From Imbricaverruca yamaguchii (taxonomy: Eukaryota > Arthropoda > Thecostraca > Neoverrucidae): DNA of 64,000 nt. Below, piece by piece: positions 25,090-37,289 of this stretch. Location of the stretch: contig JAOTOL010001175.1 of the NCBI GenBank assembly GCA_034440575.1, positions 272,627 through 336,626 of the forward strand. The letters are read 5' to 3'. Positions within the stretch are counted from its first letter, which is position 1; each line of letters opens with the position of its first letter. The position numbers were made by a program, and so were the translations under genes. Under the pieces are notes generated by a model. That model did not search any database, was not told the DNA's origin, and saw nothing but the letters and a program-made list of their open reading frames with translations.

Positions 25090-26547
25090 GTACTATTGGC
25101 GTCATAAATAGCTCGGCGGCAGTCAGGCTGGGCATCCTGGCACCTGTACATCCTGCATGTGTATAGGGGTGGTGGGAAGCAGCATACGTAAGCAGGGCAT
25201 TCAGATGCTGGGACGTTCGGCCTGGTTGCCAATCCATTTATGAGATCAATGGCGAGTATGTGTGGTTGGAAACAATATATCTATACAGGATGTAGGTGTC
25301 AATACGCCCAACCTGACTACCAAGCTATTTGTGACGCCAATAATACAACTGACCTTTAAGTCCAACAACCCTTACTGGCCTTGTATTGGCCTGGGTGATA
25401 ACTAACTAAACAGGAACAGCTTGTTATAAAAACAGTTTTACCGGCAACTGAAGCGTACGACGGCGCGTAGTTTTGCAATGAAGTATACGACGGCGCGTGG
25501 TTTTGCGAGATTCGTATCTGAAAGTTTTTAGACGCATCCGTCACGCACAACCGCTCAATTTTTGACGCAAATTAGCAAACGTGAAATGAATGCAACACAT
25601 CATACCTAGTATGGTATGGTATGGTATGAAAACGGACTTTTAAAAGCAAAAATGTTGAAATACGAGTAACATGTATAAATATCAGCAAACAATGGTAGAA
25701 TAACCAAAAACCATATTCTAGCCTCAGTAGTCAATGCAATAGTTCCATGTTTAGTTTAGTTAAGTTCATTGTTTCAATCATCTACGGGTTCTTGTACCTT
25801 ATTTGAGATGAGGTCAAACATTACAATTTACAACGGTATTCCTTGGACCATTCGCGGGATCGGGAGTGTTGTTGATTCGAGTCTCCCCTCTTCTGATTGC
25901 TCCAATACGGCACGAAGCAAGCGTCAGTTTACGAGGTCATAACACCGAGAAGTGATTTGGGCGGGTGCTGGTGTTTATTTAAAGAGAGATACAGGGTTTA
26001 TATTGGAAAGTTACTTATAATTGTCTGAAGTTAGCGCCTCTGAGTGGTCGGGGCTAGTTTAAAAAAAAAAATATCCTAGCTCTTACTTAATGGATCTATC
26101 ACGTTTGGGATGTACGGAGCCGGAGCCGGTACATTTTTCCCGGAGCCGGAACCGGAGCCGCCGGGAGCCGGAGCCGGAGTCGTCCAAAATTTCATTTCCA
26201 AAATTTCCAAAATTTGCCGGATAAGATGGGTGTGTCGGGAACTGTCGCATTTTGCAGGCGTATCGAAGGTCTAGCATGTCTCGTCGCATAGACAGTGGAG
26301 GCTGATGAGCATCTACTAGCACGCGAAATGCCCCCGTAATTATGTGTACCGCGGCATGATGTACTGGGTCAAGCGTACGCTTTGTAGTAGCTCACGCGCC
26401 ATTGTATATAAAACAAGCGTACAGGGTGCGCGGAAAGTCCTGGCGCTTTTCAACATTTTCGCAAACAAATGGAACTGGCTCATATATATTCAACAACAGG
26501 TCGTAACAGTGACTGGGAACAACAAGCCACATCCTTTCACCAACCGC
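25090..26547. other. Centre of the composite element, left part
   Basis: No gene seen. It contains a 34-bp near-duplication (acgacggcgcgtagttttgc and acgacggcgcgtggttttgc, 25448-25510) and a GGAGCC-type hexamer repeat at 26113-26185. A TACAGGGTGCGCGGAAAG motif at about 26429 resembles mariner ends. Confidence 0.5.
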
Positions 26548-27525
26548 TCACTCGATGTAACCGCCCTCGGCGGCGATGACGGCCTCGACGCGAGAGCGGA
26601 AGGCCTTGCAGGTCCTGATGATGTAGGCCGCCTCCAGCGCCTCCCACGCCGCCACGATGCGAGCCTTGAGCGACTCCAGGTTGGGATGAGAAGTGGCCTA
26701 GACCTCATCCTGCAGAACGCTCCACACGCTGTAATCGAGCGGGTTGAGGTCGGGCGACTGAGGCGGCCACATCTCCTTCCGCCAGAAGTGATCTGGCCCG
26801 CCGAGCTCCTCTGTCAGCTTGGCTTGGATGGCGGTGGCGTTGTGGGCGGGCGCTCCGTCCTGTTGGAAGACAAAATTGCCCTCCGGGTAGGTCGCCTTGA
26901 CCCAGGGGATGACGTGCGTGTCCAGGAGCCCCTCGTAGACCTGCCTGTTGATTTTCTCGTTGGCGTCGATGAAGTTGATGGGGCATTTCTGCCCGTCGGA
27001 CCCGACGACACCCAGGACCATCACCTTCTGCGGGTGCTTGTTCACCGAGTTGAACCGAATCCGGGGGTCCACTTCGTCAACAGGTTGGTCGGACAGGTAG
27101 CGGGAGTTCCTCCGGTTCAGCTGGGCGTCGACGTGGAAGAGCTTCTCATCGGAGAAGATCCGAACGAAGCCGGTGGTCACCGGGCTCTTCAAGAAGTTGA
27201 GCAGCAGCTTGCTCTTCTCCAGACGGCGGAGACGCGTGGCCTCGGTTAAACGCGGCCTGTTATGGAGCACTCTGGACTCCATGTTCAAGTCTTGGTGGAT
27301 CAATTCCCGCATTGATGTCTCGGGAAAGCTGAACTTCTTCGCCAGTTTTCTGATTGACTGCCGCGGATTTTCTTCGATTGCTTCTGACACGGCGGCCACG
27401 TTCTCGGGAGTTCTGAGCGACCGCGGCCGACCTGACCTGGGGGCATCTTCTAAGGACTCCACAGATCGGATCTTCGCCTTTATCCGCTTGAACCGTTCGC
27501 CGAGAAACGCTGCATCGTTCCGCAA
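26548..27525 (-). pseudogene. Mariner/Tc1-type (IS630 superfamily) transposase, one in-frame stop
   Basis: About 325 codons starting MRNDAAFLGERFKR. The N-terminal helix-turn-helix part has EDAPRSGRPRSLRTPENV and RQSIRKLAKKFSFPETSM. The catalytic domain has FSDEKLFHVD (first Asp), FVFQQDGAPAHNA (second Asp) and PPQSPDLNPLDYSVW (third Asp, 35 residues after the second), placing it near the mariner DD34D type. A TAG at 26698-26700 interrupts the frame after VWSVLQDEV. Beyond it the frame continues ATSHPNLESLKARIVAAWEA to GGYIE and a TGA at 26548. Only this one lesion is visible, so inactivation is recent or the stop is a sequencing error. Confidence 0.9.
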
Positions 27526-27759
27526 CTTGCGCCTCGGTTAAGCCGAACCAAAACTAGTCCAAAACTAGAATATAATTCAGCAGTATTCTGGAATAAAAAA
27601 GCGCTTCTGGTATATGACGTCAGTTGGCGTAGGTTTTGTCTAGTTTCAACTAATTATACTAGAACAGCCAACTTTGGAGTACCTGTTGTCTCTAGTTATC
27701 TTGAAGTGAATAACATTGAAATCATTATAGAAGCCAAAAATTATGATTCAAATCTGACA

Positions 27760-29531
27760 CACGGCCGATCGTTTGGTGAAGGTTTCATTGGAATCGACCC
27801 AGCGGTTACCGAGATCGGCCATGTCGGTGAGCCTAAAACTATGGTTTTTATGCGATCTCGTGACCTTTGACCTGACACAGGGTCACGAAAGTCCAAACGG
27901 CACGCCTCCGGCATACGGCCGTTCGTTTGGTGAAGGTTTCATTGGAATCGACCCAGCGGTTATCGAGATCGGCCATGTCGGTGAGCCTAAAACTATGGTT
28001 TTTCTGCGATTTCGTGACCTTTGACCTGACCCAGGGTCACGAAAGTCCAAACGGCACGCCTCCGGCATACGGCCGTTCGTTTGGTGAAGGTTTCATTGGA
28101 ATCGACACAGCGGTTACCGAGATCGGCCATGTCGGTGAGCCTAAAACTATGGTTTTTCTGCGATCTCGTGACCTTTGACCTGACCCAGGGTCACGAAAGT
28201 CCAAACGGCACGCCTCCGGCATACGGCCGTTCGTTTGGTGAAGGTTTCATTGGAATCGACCCAGCGGTTACCGAGATCGGCCATGTCGGTGAGCCTAAAA
28301 CTATGGTTTTTCTGCGATTTCGTGACCTTTGACCTGACCCAGGGTCACGAAAGTCCAAACGGCACGCCTCCGGCATACGGCCGTTCGTTTGGTGAAGGTT
28401 TCATTGGAATCGACCCAGCGGTTACCGAGATCGGCCATGTCGGTGAGCCTAAAATTGTGTTTTTCTGCGATTTCGTGACCTTTGACCTGACCCAAGGTCA
28501 CGAAAGTCCAAACGGCACGCCTCCGGCACACGGCCGTTCGTTTGGTGAATGTTTCATTGGAATCGACCCAGCGGTTACCGAGATCGGCCATGTCGGTGAG
28601 CCTAAAACTATGGTTTTTCTGCGATTTCGTGACCTTTGACCTGACCCAGGGTCACGAAAGTCCAAACGGCACGCCTCCGGCATACGGCCGTTCGTTTGGT
28701 GAAGGTTTCATTGGAATCGACCCAGCGGTTACCGAGATCGGCCATGTCGGTGAGCCTAAAACTATGGTTTTTCTGCGATCTCGTGACCTTTGACCTGACC
28801 CAGGGTCACGAAAGTCCAAACGGCACGCCTCCGGCATACGGCCGTTCGTTTGGTGAAGGTTTCATTGGAATCGACCCAGCGGTTACCGAGATCGGCCATG
28901 TCGGTGAGCCTAAAACTATGGTTTTTCTGCGATCTCGTGACCTTTGACCTGACCCAGGGTCACGAAAGTCCAAACGGCACGCCTCCGGCATACGGCCGTT
29001 CGTTTGGTGAAGGTTTCATTGGAATCGACCCAGCGGTTACCGAGATCGGCCATGTCGGTGAGCCTAAAATTGTGTTTTTCTGCGATTTCGTGACCTTTGA
29101 CCTGACCCAAGGTCACGAAAGTCCAAACGGCACGCCTCCGGCACACGGCCGTTCGTTTGGTGAATGTTTCATTGGAATCGACCCAGCGGTTACCGAGATC
29201 GGCCATGTCGGTGAGCCTAAAACTATGGTTTTTCTGCGATCTCGTGACCTTTGACCTGACACAGGGTCACGAAAGTCCAAACGGCATGCCTCCGGCACAC
29301 GGCCGTTCGTTTGGTGAATGTTTCATTGGAATCGACCCAGCGGTTACCGAGATCGGTGATGTCGGTTAGCCTAAAATTGTGTTTCTGCGATTTCGTGACC
29401 TTTGACCTGACCCAAGGTCACGAAAGTCCAAACGGCACGCCTCCGGCACACGGCCGTTCGTTTGGTGAAGGTTTCATTAAGATCGAACCAGCGGTTGCCG
29501 AGATCAGCCATGTCAATAATTCCAAAATTAT
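27760..29531 (-). repeat. Right arm: mirror copy of the 154-bp array
   Basis: Eleven full units and a partial outer one, inverted relative to the left arm, with the variant order A-B-C-B-C-C-C-B-C-C-C-C from outside in, the same as the left arm. Marker substitutions (a CATGCC and a gacacagg variant in the third outer unit) occur in both arms at the same place. Confidence 0.95.
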
Positions 29532-30138
29532 GTTAGTCCTTCCCACATACAAATCCGTCAGACTCGACTGTACAACGGCAGGAGTATGTGGAGTTTAAAA
29601 CTGGAGGTCCTGGTTGGAACCGGGAACTGTTTCCATTGTGGTTATTTATTATGGCTTGGCTTTAGCGATTCTTTCTTCGGCCTCCTACTTACCTTGATAG
29701 GCGCCTTACTTAGTGTCCTGGTGAGTGGGAAGTTGAAATAATAAGATCCGTGCTGAATTAGGTATGTTAACTGCAAAGCACCGACTTTTATTTGCATCAG
29801 TTTCCTATTTTAGCACTTCAATATCACTTGGCCATCTGTGGTTGAACCACATTTTTATGCCTTGAGGTTATATGTATGCACCTACCTAGGTAGGTAGTTA
29901 CCTATCTAGCCTGTCTAAGTAGATACCTATCTACCTACCTAAAATGAGAATTGATTGATCAGTGGATGCTTGAATCAAGATGAAATCCTGCAAAATGTAT
30001 TGATGTTACCAGCATTCCAGTTTGTGGCACATCTTTTGAAAGGTTGATGAAAAATGATCCCATGATTCAAGGAATATCCACCTACCTACATACCTACCTA
30101 ACTGCCTACCTATGTAGAATTTGGAGAATATTTGAATT
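29532..30138. other. Intergenic, with (ACCT)n microsatellites
   Basis: ACCT/AGGT tetranucleotide repeats at 29878-29942 and 30083-30116. No gene. Confidence 0.7.
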
Positions 30139-32611
30139 TGAATTCAGGATGTGGTATTGGATGGGGTGTTGAGTATTCTTGTCTATGCTTGTAGTATCAC
30201 AGGAATATGGTGGTTTTAGTTTCCATCTTTGTAAACTCAATTTTAGAAAAATCATTATGAATTCTGACATATTAGGTTTCCCTATATTTGGAACCTCTTA
30301 CCTATGTCATCACTGCACTCAAATCAATGTTAGTGTGAAGTAAATAAAATTGTGTGTTGCACATCTTCATTTCGATATAGCGTCATCTTCTTAGTCACAT
30401 TGGGTTGGTTATGGATGAAAGAAAACTCAGCTGAAGTATGGTATTAACATGTTTAAAGGCAGCAACAATGTGTTGGAGATTTCTTTGATTAAAGTAGGCT
30501 AATATGTTACTTTATTCACTTCACATCTGTTCTGTTGTAATCTTGTATTTTGTCACAAAATGCATTATGTATACTGCAGCAACTGGGTCAAGTGGGTGGT
30601 GTGATTCTTTTCCTTGTATCAAACAACAATAGGCAATTTTGCAGCTTCAATTTACTATCCTGTTTAGTTGTTTTAGATCCTTCCATGCCATTATTTGCTC
30701 CAATTAGAACATTCAAGATATGGATTAGAAATACATGTCATTTAACATTGATAACAATGTGCTTCAGTCAGTTGTTTGCAGCTTCTTCATTGGCACCAAT
30801 TGTTACTTGGTGGTAGGAAGAAAGCTATTTTGAAGTGTTTCAAGTAAAATTTTAATGAAGCTATTTTACATTCCAAAACCCATTCCCCAATATGTGGCAG
30901 TAACAAATCAGTTGGTGCATCAGTCTCCTACTTGTGAGGTTTGTTGTGTTTTTGTTTGTGTGGTGTGAGCATGTCTGGAGTATCAGGTATGGATGTACAA
31001 ACTTGGGCGACATTGATGAAGTATACTTTTGTTATCATTTTATCTACTGTTGCTTGTCAAATTGAGTTATAACAATACCCTTTCCTAACCTAACCATGGC
31101 ATTAGCTTGCCATCTGGCAGTCATCAGATTGCCGCCAGGTGTCACTGTGGAAGGACGTCCGTTTGGAGCTCCAGCTTTCCAGATAAGTCGTTGTGGAACA
31201 GGGCAGTACCCTATTCTAAGCTGTGGATATGTGTTTAACAATTACTTCTATGATTATATTTCATTAGTTTTTATCTGATAAGCATTTTCGTAGCACGCAA
31301 ATTATACTATATCAACCTAGCAAGGCTGCCGAGCACCATCTTGTTTTGAGGTGCGTCCTCGTTGCTTCAATTTCTGTAGTTGGAGATATTGCAAGTGTGT
31401 AGATTTCATAAGTGCATTAGACAGCATTAATACTATCCTAACATTCTTTATTCATTTTTGTGGTGCATTTTTCTGTCTAGCCATAAGTGATATCAAAAGG
31501 GATATTTATATAGTTGTCTACTTGTCTAGAAGACAATTGGATTAGACATTTTATTTGTCTATTAAGAAAACATAAAAACAACAAAAAAAAACAAACAATT
31601 GTTTAATAGATTATGCTTAGCGTGTTGGTATTCTTGAGGTACTTAGATAATTAACTGACAGTATAGGAGGTAGCGATTTATAGTGATTGGTAGTTGCCTT
31701 TTTTGTCGGTAGTTTAGCGGGTTAATTTGAATCTAAATCTATGCATAAGCTGCAGCCCCTAGGATGGTTTCGACCAGGATGCAGGCACTAGAGGAAGATA
31801 TTGGGACCCTTAAGGCAGAGCTTTCCAAGCACAACGCTGCCCTTGTTGCACAGGGTAGGGAAGAAAAAGCATCAAGGGGTCATTCCATAGTAGGGACATC
31901 ATATGCCCAGGTGGTCGCAGGCCAAGTAGCTGAGGCTTTCCCTACTGTGAAGGTGGCTGGGATTTCTCGAGAGGGGAGTATTAATAGTGAACAGAGGAGG
32001 GGTAGTTCTGGTAGGTCACAGGAGGGGAAGTGACATAAGGTCAGGGGGTGGAGAATTTGGAGACGCAAACCTAAGGAAAGGATCAGTGAGTGGCAGGTGG
32101 TAGGAGTGGGAGGAAGCCTAGTCGAACGGCCCAGCGGGCAGGCATAATAGGTTCCAGGCATTGGAGGACTGCCCCCCAGGATAGTAGTATTAAGGAGTCA
32201 GTGCTGGTCGTAGGGGACTCTCGTGTGCAACATTTAGATTGGGTATTATGTAAAGGCAGGAGGGACAGGAGGTGCATCACCAGGCCTGGTGCCAAGGTGA
32301 AGAACCCGGTACCCGTGGTGGCACAGGTCACCAATGATCACCAGCTTAGTACAGTTATAGTACTCGTAGGGGCAAATAACATGGGTCCTGCTAGGAGTGA
32401 GGGGCTTCTGCGGGACTACAGGGCCCTTATGGCCACCTTGAAGGGTAACAATAGTAATTGTAACAGCAATTTTGCCTAGGGCTAGAGCCTCCCCTGAGTG
32501 GAGCTCTAGGGAACTGGCAGCCAACGGCAGGGTAGGTAAGCTCTGCCATGATCTAGGTTTCACCTTCGTAGACGAGTGGTGCAGGTTTTATGCATCGTGG
32601 GACCACTATCA
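30139..32611 (+). mobile_element. CR1-like LINE family A, plus-strand 5' part (5' UTR and ORF1)
   Basis: It starts at gaattcaggatgtggt, the same point where the inverted minus-strand copy starts (42361), so this is probably the family's 5' end. About 1.6 kb of 5' UTR precedes ORF1 at 31764. Similarity to the minus copy ends at about 32611, just after ORF1, so the 3' two-thirds (ORF2) is missing here, the reverse of ordinary LINE truncation. Confidence 0.72.
31764..32570 (+). pseudogene. LINE family A ORF1 with SGNH/GDSL-esterase-like domain, broken
   Basis: The N-terminal coiled-coil-like MVSTRMQALEEDIGTLKAEL is followed by a linker, a stop at about 32030 and a frame change. The second piece (from about 32090) has VLVVGDSRVQHLD (GDS block) and STVIVLVGANNMG (block III with N), then FVDEWCRFYASWD. 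Esterase-like ORF1 proteins are known from the CR1 clade. It is not functional as it stands. Confidence 0.75.
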
Positions 32612-34074
32612 GAGCAAGTTCTAACAGCTGGATCAAAATCGACACCGAACAACGTTGTACTACATCACTTTTGATATCTTTTTCCAGACACAAATAATCA
32701 TTAAAAATTAAAAATGAACAATTACACTGGTTGCACGACGTGCTGGAGAATAATAATGAATCGTCCAAAAGGTTACCATGCCACGTCAATTCTACTATAT
32801 GCATCCTTCTTTATATGTGACATTAATGCCAACGACCCGAGTAGATAACACAAAATTCTGCCATAGCAAAAAACATCAAAAAAAAAGAAAGCCGAAGACA
32901 TCTCCAGAGTGAAATACCCATGATACGTCGTCACCTAGGAATGTTTCTACATAGTGAGCCTTACCACTCTAGAAATCACGTCGACGCTCCAGAGAATACC
33001 TTGGAGATGAAATTAGAATGCGAGTGTGACGATATATTTACACTGCACCACATCTTGGACACAGTGCCTTATTATCACCATTGAGTAGGTTATCATGCAT
33101 GACATAAGCATGACCAATGAGAAGATGGCATAGCATCACCTCATCTCGCCTTGTCCTGCGCTGTCACGAGGGACACTGACCGAGCGATGGCTAAATTGTC
33201 CGTAATTTGTTATAAATAAGGGCATCTCAACTCGCTGGCCAATCATTCCTCCAGAAAACCGAAATCCCTAGGTTCCCGGCAAGGATCTGGAATGCTCTTC
33301 ATGAGTGAGCCTGTGCTGCCCACCTCGCAGCACCGAATGTTTCTTCATTGCGTATGGTACCAACATGGCTGAGAATGCAGGAAAAATGGACGACTTTCCC
33401 TTTTTACCTTGGATAAGGTCTGCACCATGAGGTCCAGGAGCTTTATTACATATTATTTTCTGCATCTGTTTTCCACATCTTCTCTAGTGCATACAAGATC
33501 ACAAAGTCAAAACATGCTCAGACTTAGCAAGACCTACACAGACAAATCTGGGCTAAGCCTGGACAGGGAAGATACTATAAGTTGGGATAACAAGATACTC
33601 AGCACCCCAATCAATATTGCATTGTAAATTCCATTGGAACTATCCATCAAAATTATACATACACACCAGTATCTATATAGCCCTATTCACTTTGTTATTT
33701 GTAGGATATGCATGGACCTCCTTTACTTGAGTGAATGCATGTCTAATGTTGTAAGCCTGTATCATACTCTAACCTACCAGTCTACTGATTAGACTAGTGG
33801 CCCTTTCTAGCACATCTGCATCTCTTTCGAAAAAAAGGACATGTCTGCATGTAATATTCCAATTGGGGTTTGACAAAGGCCGAGTAGAGGTTTTTTCGAT
33901 TACTTCCTCGCTCACATACCTCACAATATTCCTCAGTCCTACCTGGGGTTAGAAATGCTGGATGCTCGTCATATAGGACATTATCCTCCAATAAGTTATC
34001 CATTCTTTGGTTGCCAAAGGATAACCTGGGTTGTTTGAAAATCACTGATCGCATTATTCAGCTCAGAAACAGTA
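32612..34074. other. Spacer between facing LINE copies; contains a short decayed RT tail
   Basis: No intact gene. On the minus strand at 33790-33950 a fragment reads LYSAFVKPQLEYYMQTCPFF, the typical region after the RT domain of CR1/RTE-type LINEs, flanked by stops. The rest is unrecognised. Confidence 0.55.
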
Positions 34075-34119
34075 TAAAGATATAAAGACATAAAGACATA
34101 AAAGATCAGTGCAACTATG

Positions 34120-37100
34120 TGACACAAGGGCACTTCTTGGCCACACTCTGGTATGCTCAACCAGTGGCCCACCGAATCTATTGATGAGCCCTCCCTAGAA
34201 TGTTGAAAAGCAAACCCTCTATTGTTTAATGGTCGTCTATGCTGTTTTAAAAACATGTTCAATTTGCTGCTACTGACAATGGTTTCTGGCACCTGGCTCC
34301 AGTGTTCTATTACCCTGTTGGCGAAGAATGACTGTCTTAGCCTTGCCCTGATATGGTTAACTTTAATCTTTAGTTGATGACCTCTTATTCCATCATTTCT
34401 ATTAACTTCAAACATTACCATGAGATATCCCTTCTCCTGACCATGAACAAATTTAAAGACCTCAATGAGATCTCATCTCAGCCTTCTATATCTAGGTGAA
34501 AACACATTCAATTTCCTCAGTCTTTCATCGTATTCCAGGTTGCTTATGCCATTAACCATTTTTGTAGCCATCTTTTGTACTCTCTCTAAAAGCCAACACT
34601 CTTTTTCATAGCTAGGAGACCAAGCTTGGATACAGTATTCCAAATGTGGCCCTGACATATGCACAGTAAAGCTTACTGATGACTTCCTCACTTCTGTATG
34701 ATACATTCCTATTTATTGCCCCGAGCATTCTCAGTGCCTTCTTCCTGGCTTCCTTGGTCTGTTCTGATGCCCCCAATTTTGTGTTTATAATAACATTTAA
34801 ATCCTTCTCCTGTTGAGTCACTGATAGCACTTGGCCACCCATCAAGTATGGAGCCTTCATATGCTGCTTACCTACATGCATGATTTTGCACTTATCAAAA
34901 TTAAATTTCATTTGCCATTCTTCGGATCACTTCACAAGTTCGTCTAAGTCTTTTGCCGCAAGATATGCTCATCTTGACTTGTTATTGCCCTAAAGACCTT
35001 CAAATCATCCCGCAAATTTCAAAACTTTACTGCTTAGGCCACTTTCAATGTTATTTACAAATATATTGAACAGTAATGGCCCCAGTACTGACCCCTGGGG
35101 GACTCCACTAAGAACATTTTGCCATGATGACTTTGTACCATTTAGCATCACTCTTTGCTGTCTATATGAAAGCCACAACTCTATCCATTTTAAGATGCTA
35201 CCTGCAATACCATGGGACTGAAGCTGTATCATTAACTGTTTATGGGGTACCTTGTCAAAGGCCTTACTAAAGTAAAGATATGCTACATCAACCTGATTTC
35301 CCTCATCAAATTGTTCTGTGGCGAAGTACAAAAAGTCCAAGAGGTTTGTGAGACATGATCGTCCTTTTCTAAACCCATGTTGGGTATCTTGAATCAATCT
35401 GCTACCTTCCAGATAACTAACTATTCTATCCTTGATAATTGATTCGAGTACCTTGCAGACTGGGGATGTGAGACTTATTGGCCTATAGTTTTCAACTTTC
35501 CCTCTTTCTCCTTTCTTGAAAATAGGAACTACATTTGCCCTTTTCCAATCGGTTGGAATTTCATTTTGTTAAACTGATCTACAAAATATTATACTAAGTG
35601 GAAATGCCAGTTCCTTTTCAGTTTCCCACAACACCCTAGCATAAATTTCATCAGGTCCTGCTGCCTTCTTTGGCTTTATTTTCCTGATATGATTGTAAAC
35701 AACATCACTATCAATGAAATCAACATCATTTGTCAGATCCCATGTCACTGAACTATGGTGTACGGTCGGCAGATTGGTCATATCTTCCAATGTAAACACT
35801 GATTTGAACTGCTTGCTCAGCTCCTCAACCATCTCACTATCCTCACCCAATGTAGTCCCGTTTACTTCCAGTGGACCAATTGTGCTAGAAACTTTACTCA
35901 GCTTGTAGAAACTAAAGAACTTTTTACTGTCCCCATTACAGTTTCTAGCTAAATCCAGTTCTTTTGCTCGCTTTGCTGCTCTGGTTTTTTTCTTCACAGT
36001 GTCTCTAGCTTTCGATACGCCTTTAGATTAACGACATTTGAGGCTTCTTTAAAAACTCTAAATATGCAGTTTTCTTAGCCTTAATTGCTTTTATCAAGTC
36101 TGGTGTAAGCCATGCTGGCTTTCCTACCCTTCTTTTGCGTCTTTGTTTTTGGGGGACATGTCTAATCTGAATTTCCTTCAAGTAAGATTTGAACTTTTCC
36201 CACATTTCACAGGCATTTAAATTGGAGAATTCTTCTTCCCATCTGATGGCACTTAAAGCCGCTCTCATGCCGTCAAAGTCTGCTCTGTTGAAATTTGGAA
36301 CCTTTACCAAATTATCCTTGATAATTTCCCCTACATGTGCCTTGAATCTAACTATGTTATGGTCACTTCTTCCCAGAGTTTCGCCTACAGTCAAGTCTTG
36401 AACCAAGTCACTTAAATCCGAGAATACAAGGTCCAAGAATGAGCCATGCCTGGTAGGTTCCGATACAAACTGGTGTAAGAACAGGTCCTCTTCAAGGCAT
36501 TTCCTAAACATTTTGCATGATGGGGAGCCAACACCAGCATTTTTCATAACCTTTTAGATTAAAGTCACCGAGAATAAGGCACTTCCTCTTAAAGTTTCTA
36601 CTGATTTCCTCACAAATCACCTTGTCAAGCTCCAGTTGCTGAGAATGTGGACAGGGTTCCTGATCGGTAGAAAGCTCCTATCCTCAGAGTATTGCTGTTG
36701 CCTTTTTCCACAGTGACATCAAGCCAAATGGACTCCACAGACACCTTTTTATCCCCACCTGCTACTTTTTGAGAACTGAATAAGCTCTTGACATAGAGCA
36801 TTACACCACCCAATTTCACTGCTGGACCCCTATTGCACGAAAACATATTGTATTCCTGGATCTCATAGTCCTGCAAGTTATCTACAAAACACCCTTCACT
36901 GACCCATGCCTCAGTAATGCAAACAAAATCTGGTTCCTCCTCAGCAACATAACACTTGAACTCATCAAATTTGTACCGGATACTCTGGGCATTAAACATC
37001 ATACACTTAGCAAATGCTCCATAACCACCTTTGGATTTTTCATACTGAGGAGTTCTTTTATCATTAGATGAACTATCACTCTGCCTCCTTTAACTACTGC

Positions 37101-37196
37101 TGTCCCTATTTGCTGACTTTGAGGTTCTATTGCCTTGGCTGACACTATTGGAATATTCCTGAGTTGGCAATGCAATTTCATCCCTCCCCACCCCAT
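34120..37196 (-). pseudogene. LINE family A ORF2: AP-type endonuclease and reverse transcriptase, broken
   Basis: Endonuclease: MMFNAQSIRYKFDEFKCYVA and FVCITEAWVS (36880-37002), then LFLHQFVSEPTRHGSFLDLV and the LGRSDHN motif (36360-36460). RT: QHGFRKGRSCLTNLLDFL (35340-35390), FSKAFDKVPH, and GVPQGSVLGPLLFNIFVNN (35040-35110). The catalytic FADD is destroyed by a one-base insertion (reads FAG then stop at about 35005). The C-terminal region has VQKMATKMVNGI and ANRVIEHWSQVPETIV. At least seven frame breaks are visible. Confidence 0.88.
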
Positions 37197-37289
37197 TTCC
37201 TAGTTTCCCTGAAGGATATGGTCATACACTTTGCCTAACACATGGACCCCCTTATCAGAGAAGTGCAGGCCATCCCTCTGATAGAGGTC

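Larger units (their letters stand above)
23202..29531 (-). mobile_element. Composite mariner-like element with long inverted arms made of 154-bp tandem repeats
   Basis: The left arm (23202-25089) and right arm (27760-29531) are inverted relative to each other around a 2.7-kb centre holding a mariner-type transposase on the minus strand. The order of unit variants is identical read from outside inwards on both sides, so the arms are copies of one array. True termini and target duplications are not resolved. A candidate transposase-proximal end reads TACAGGGTGCGCGGAAAG near 26429, with no matching inverse on the other side. Confidence 0.72.

Noticed and set aside
26344..27249. 301-codon plus-strand frame opposite the mariner transposase
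   Set aside because: It is the GC-rich shadow of the transposase; the minus strand has all catalytic motifs.
23544..29369. Dozens of 61-134-codon open frames such as MADLGNRWVDSNETF and MPEACRLDFRD
   Set aside because: They are the same 154-bp repeat read in rotating frames on both strands; no protein-like constraint is visible.
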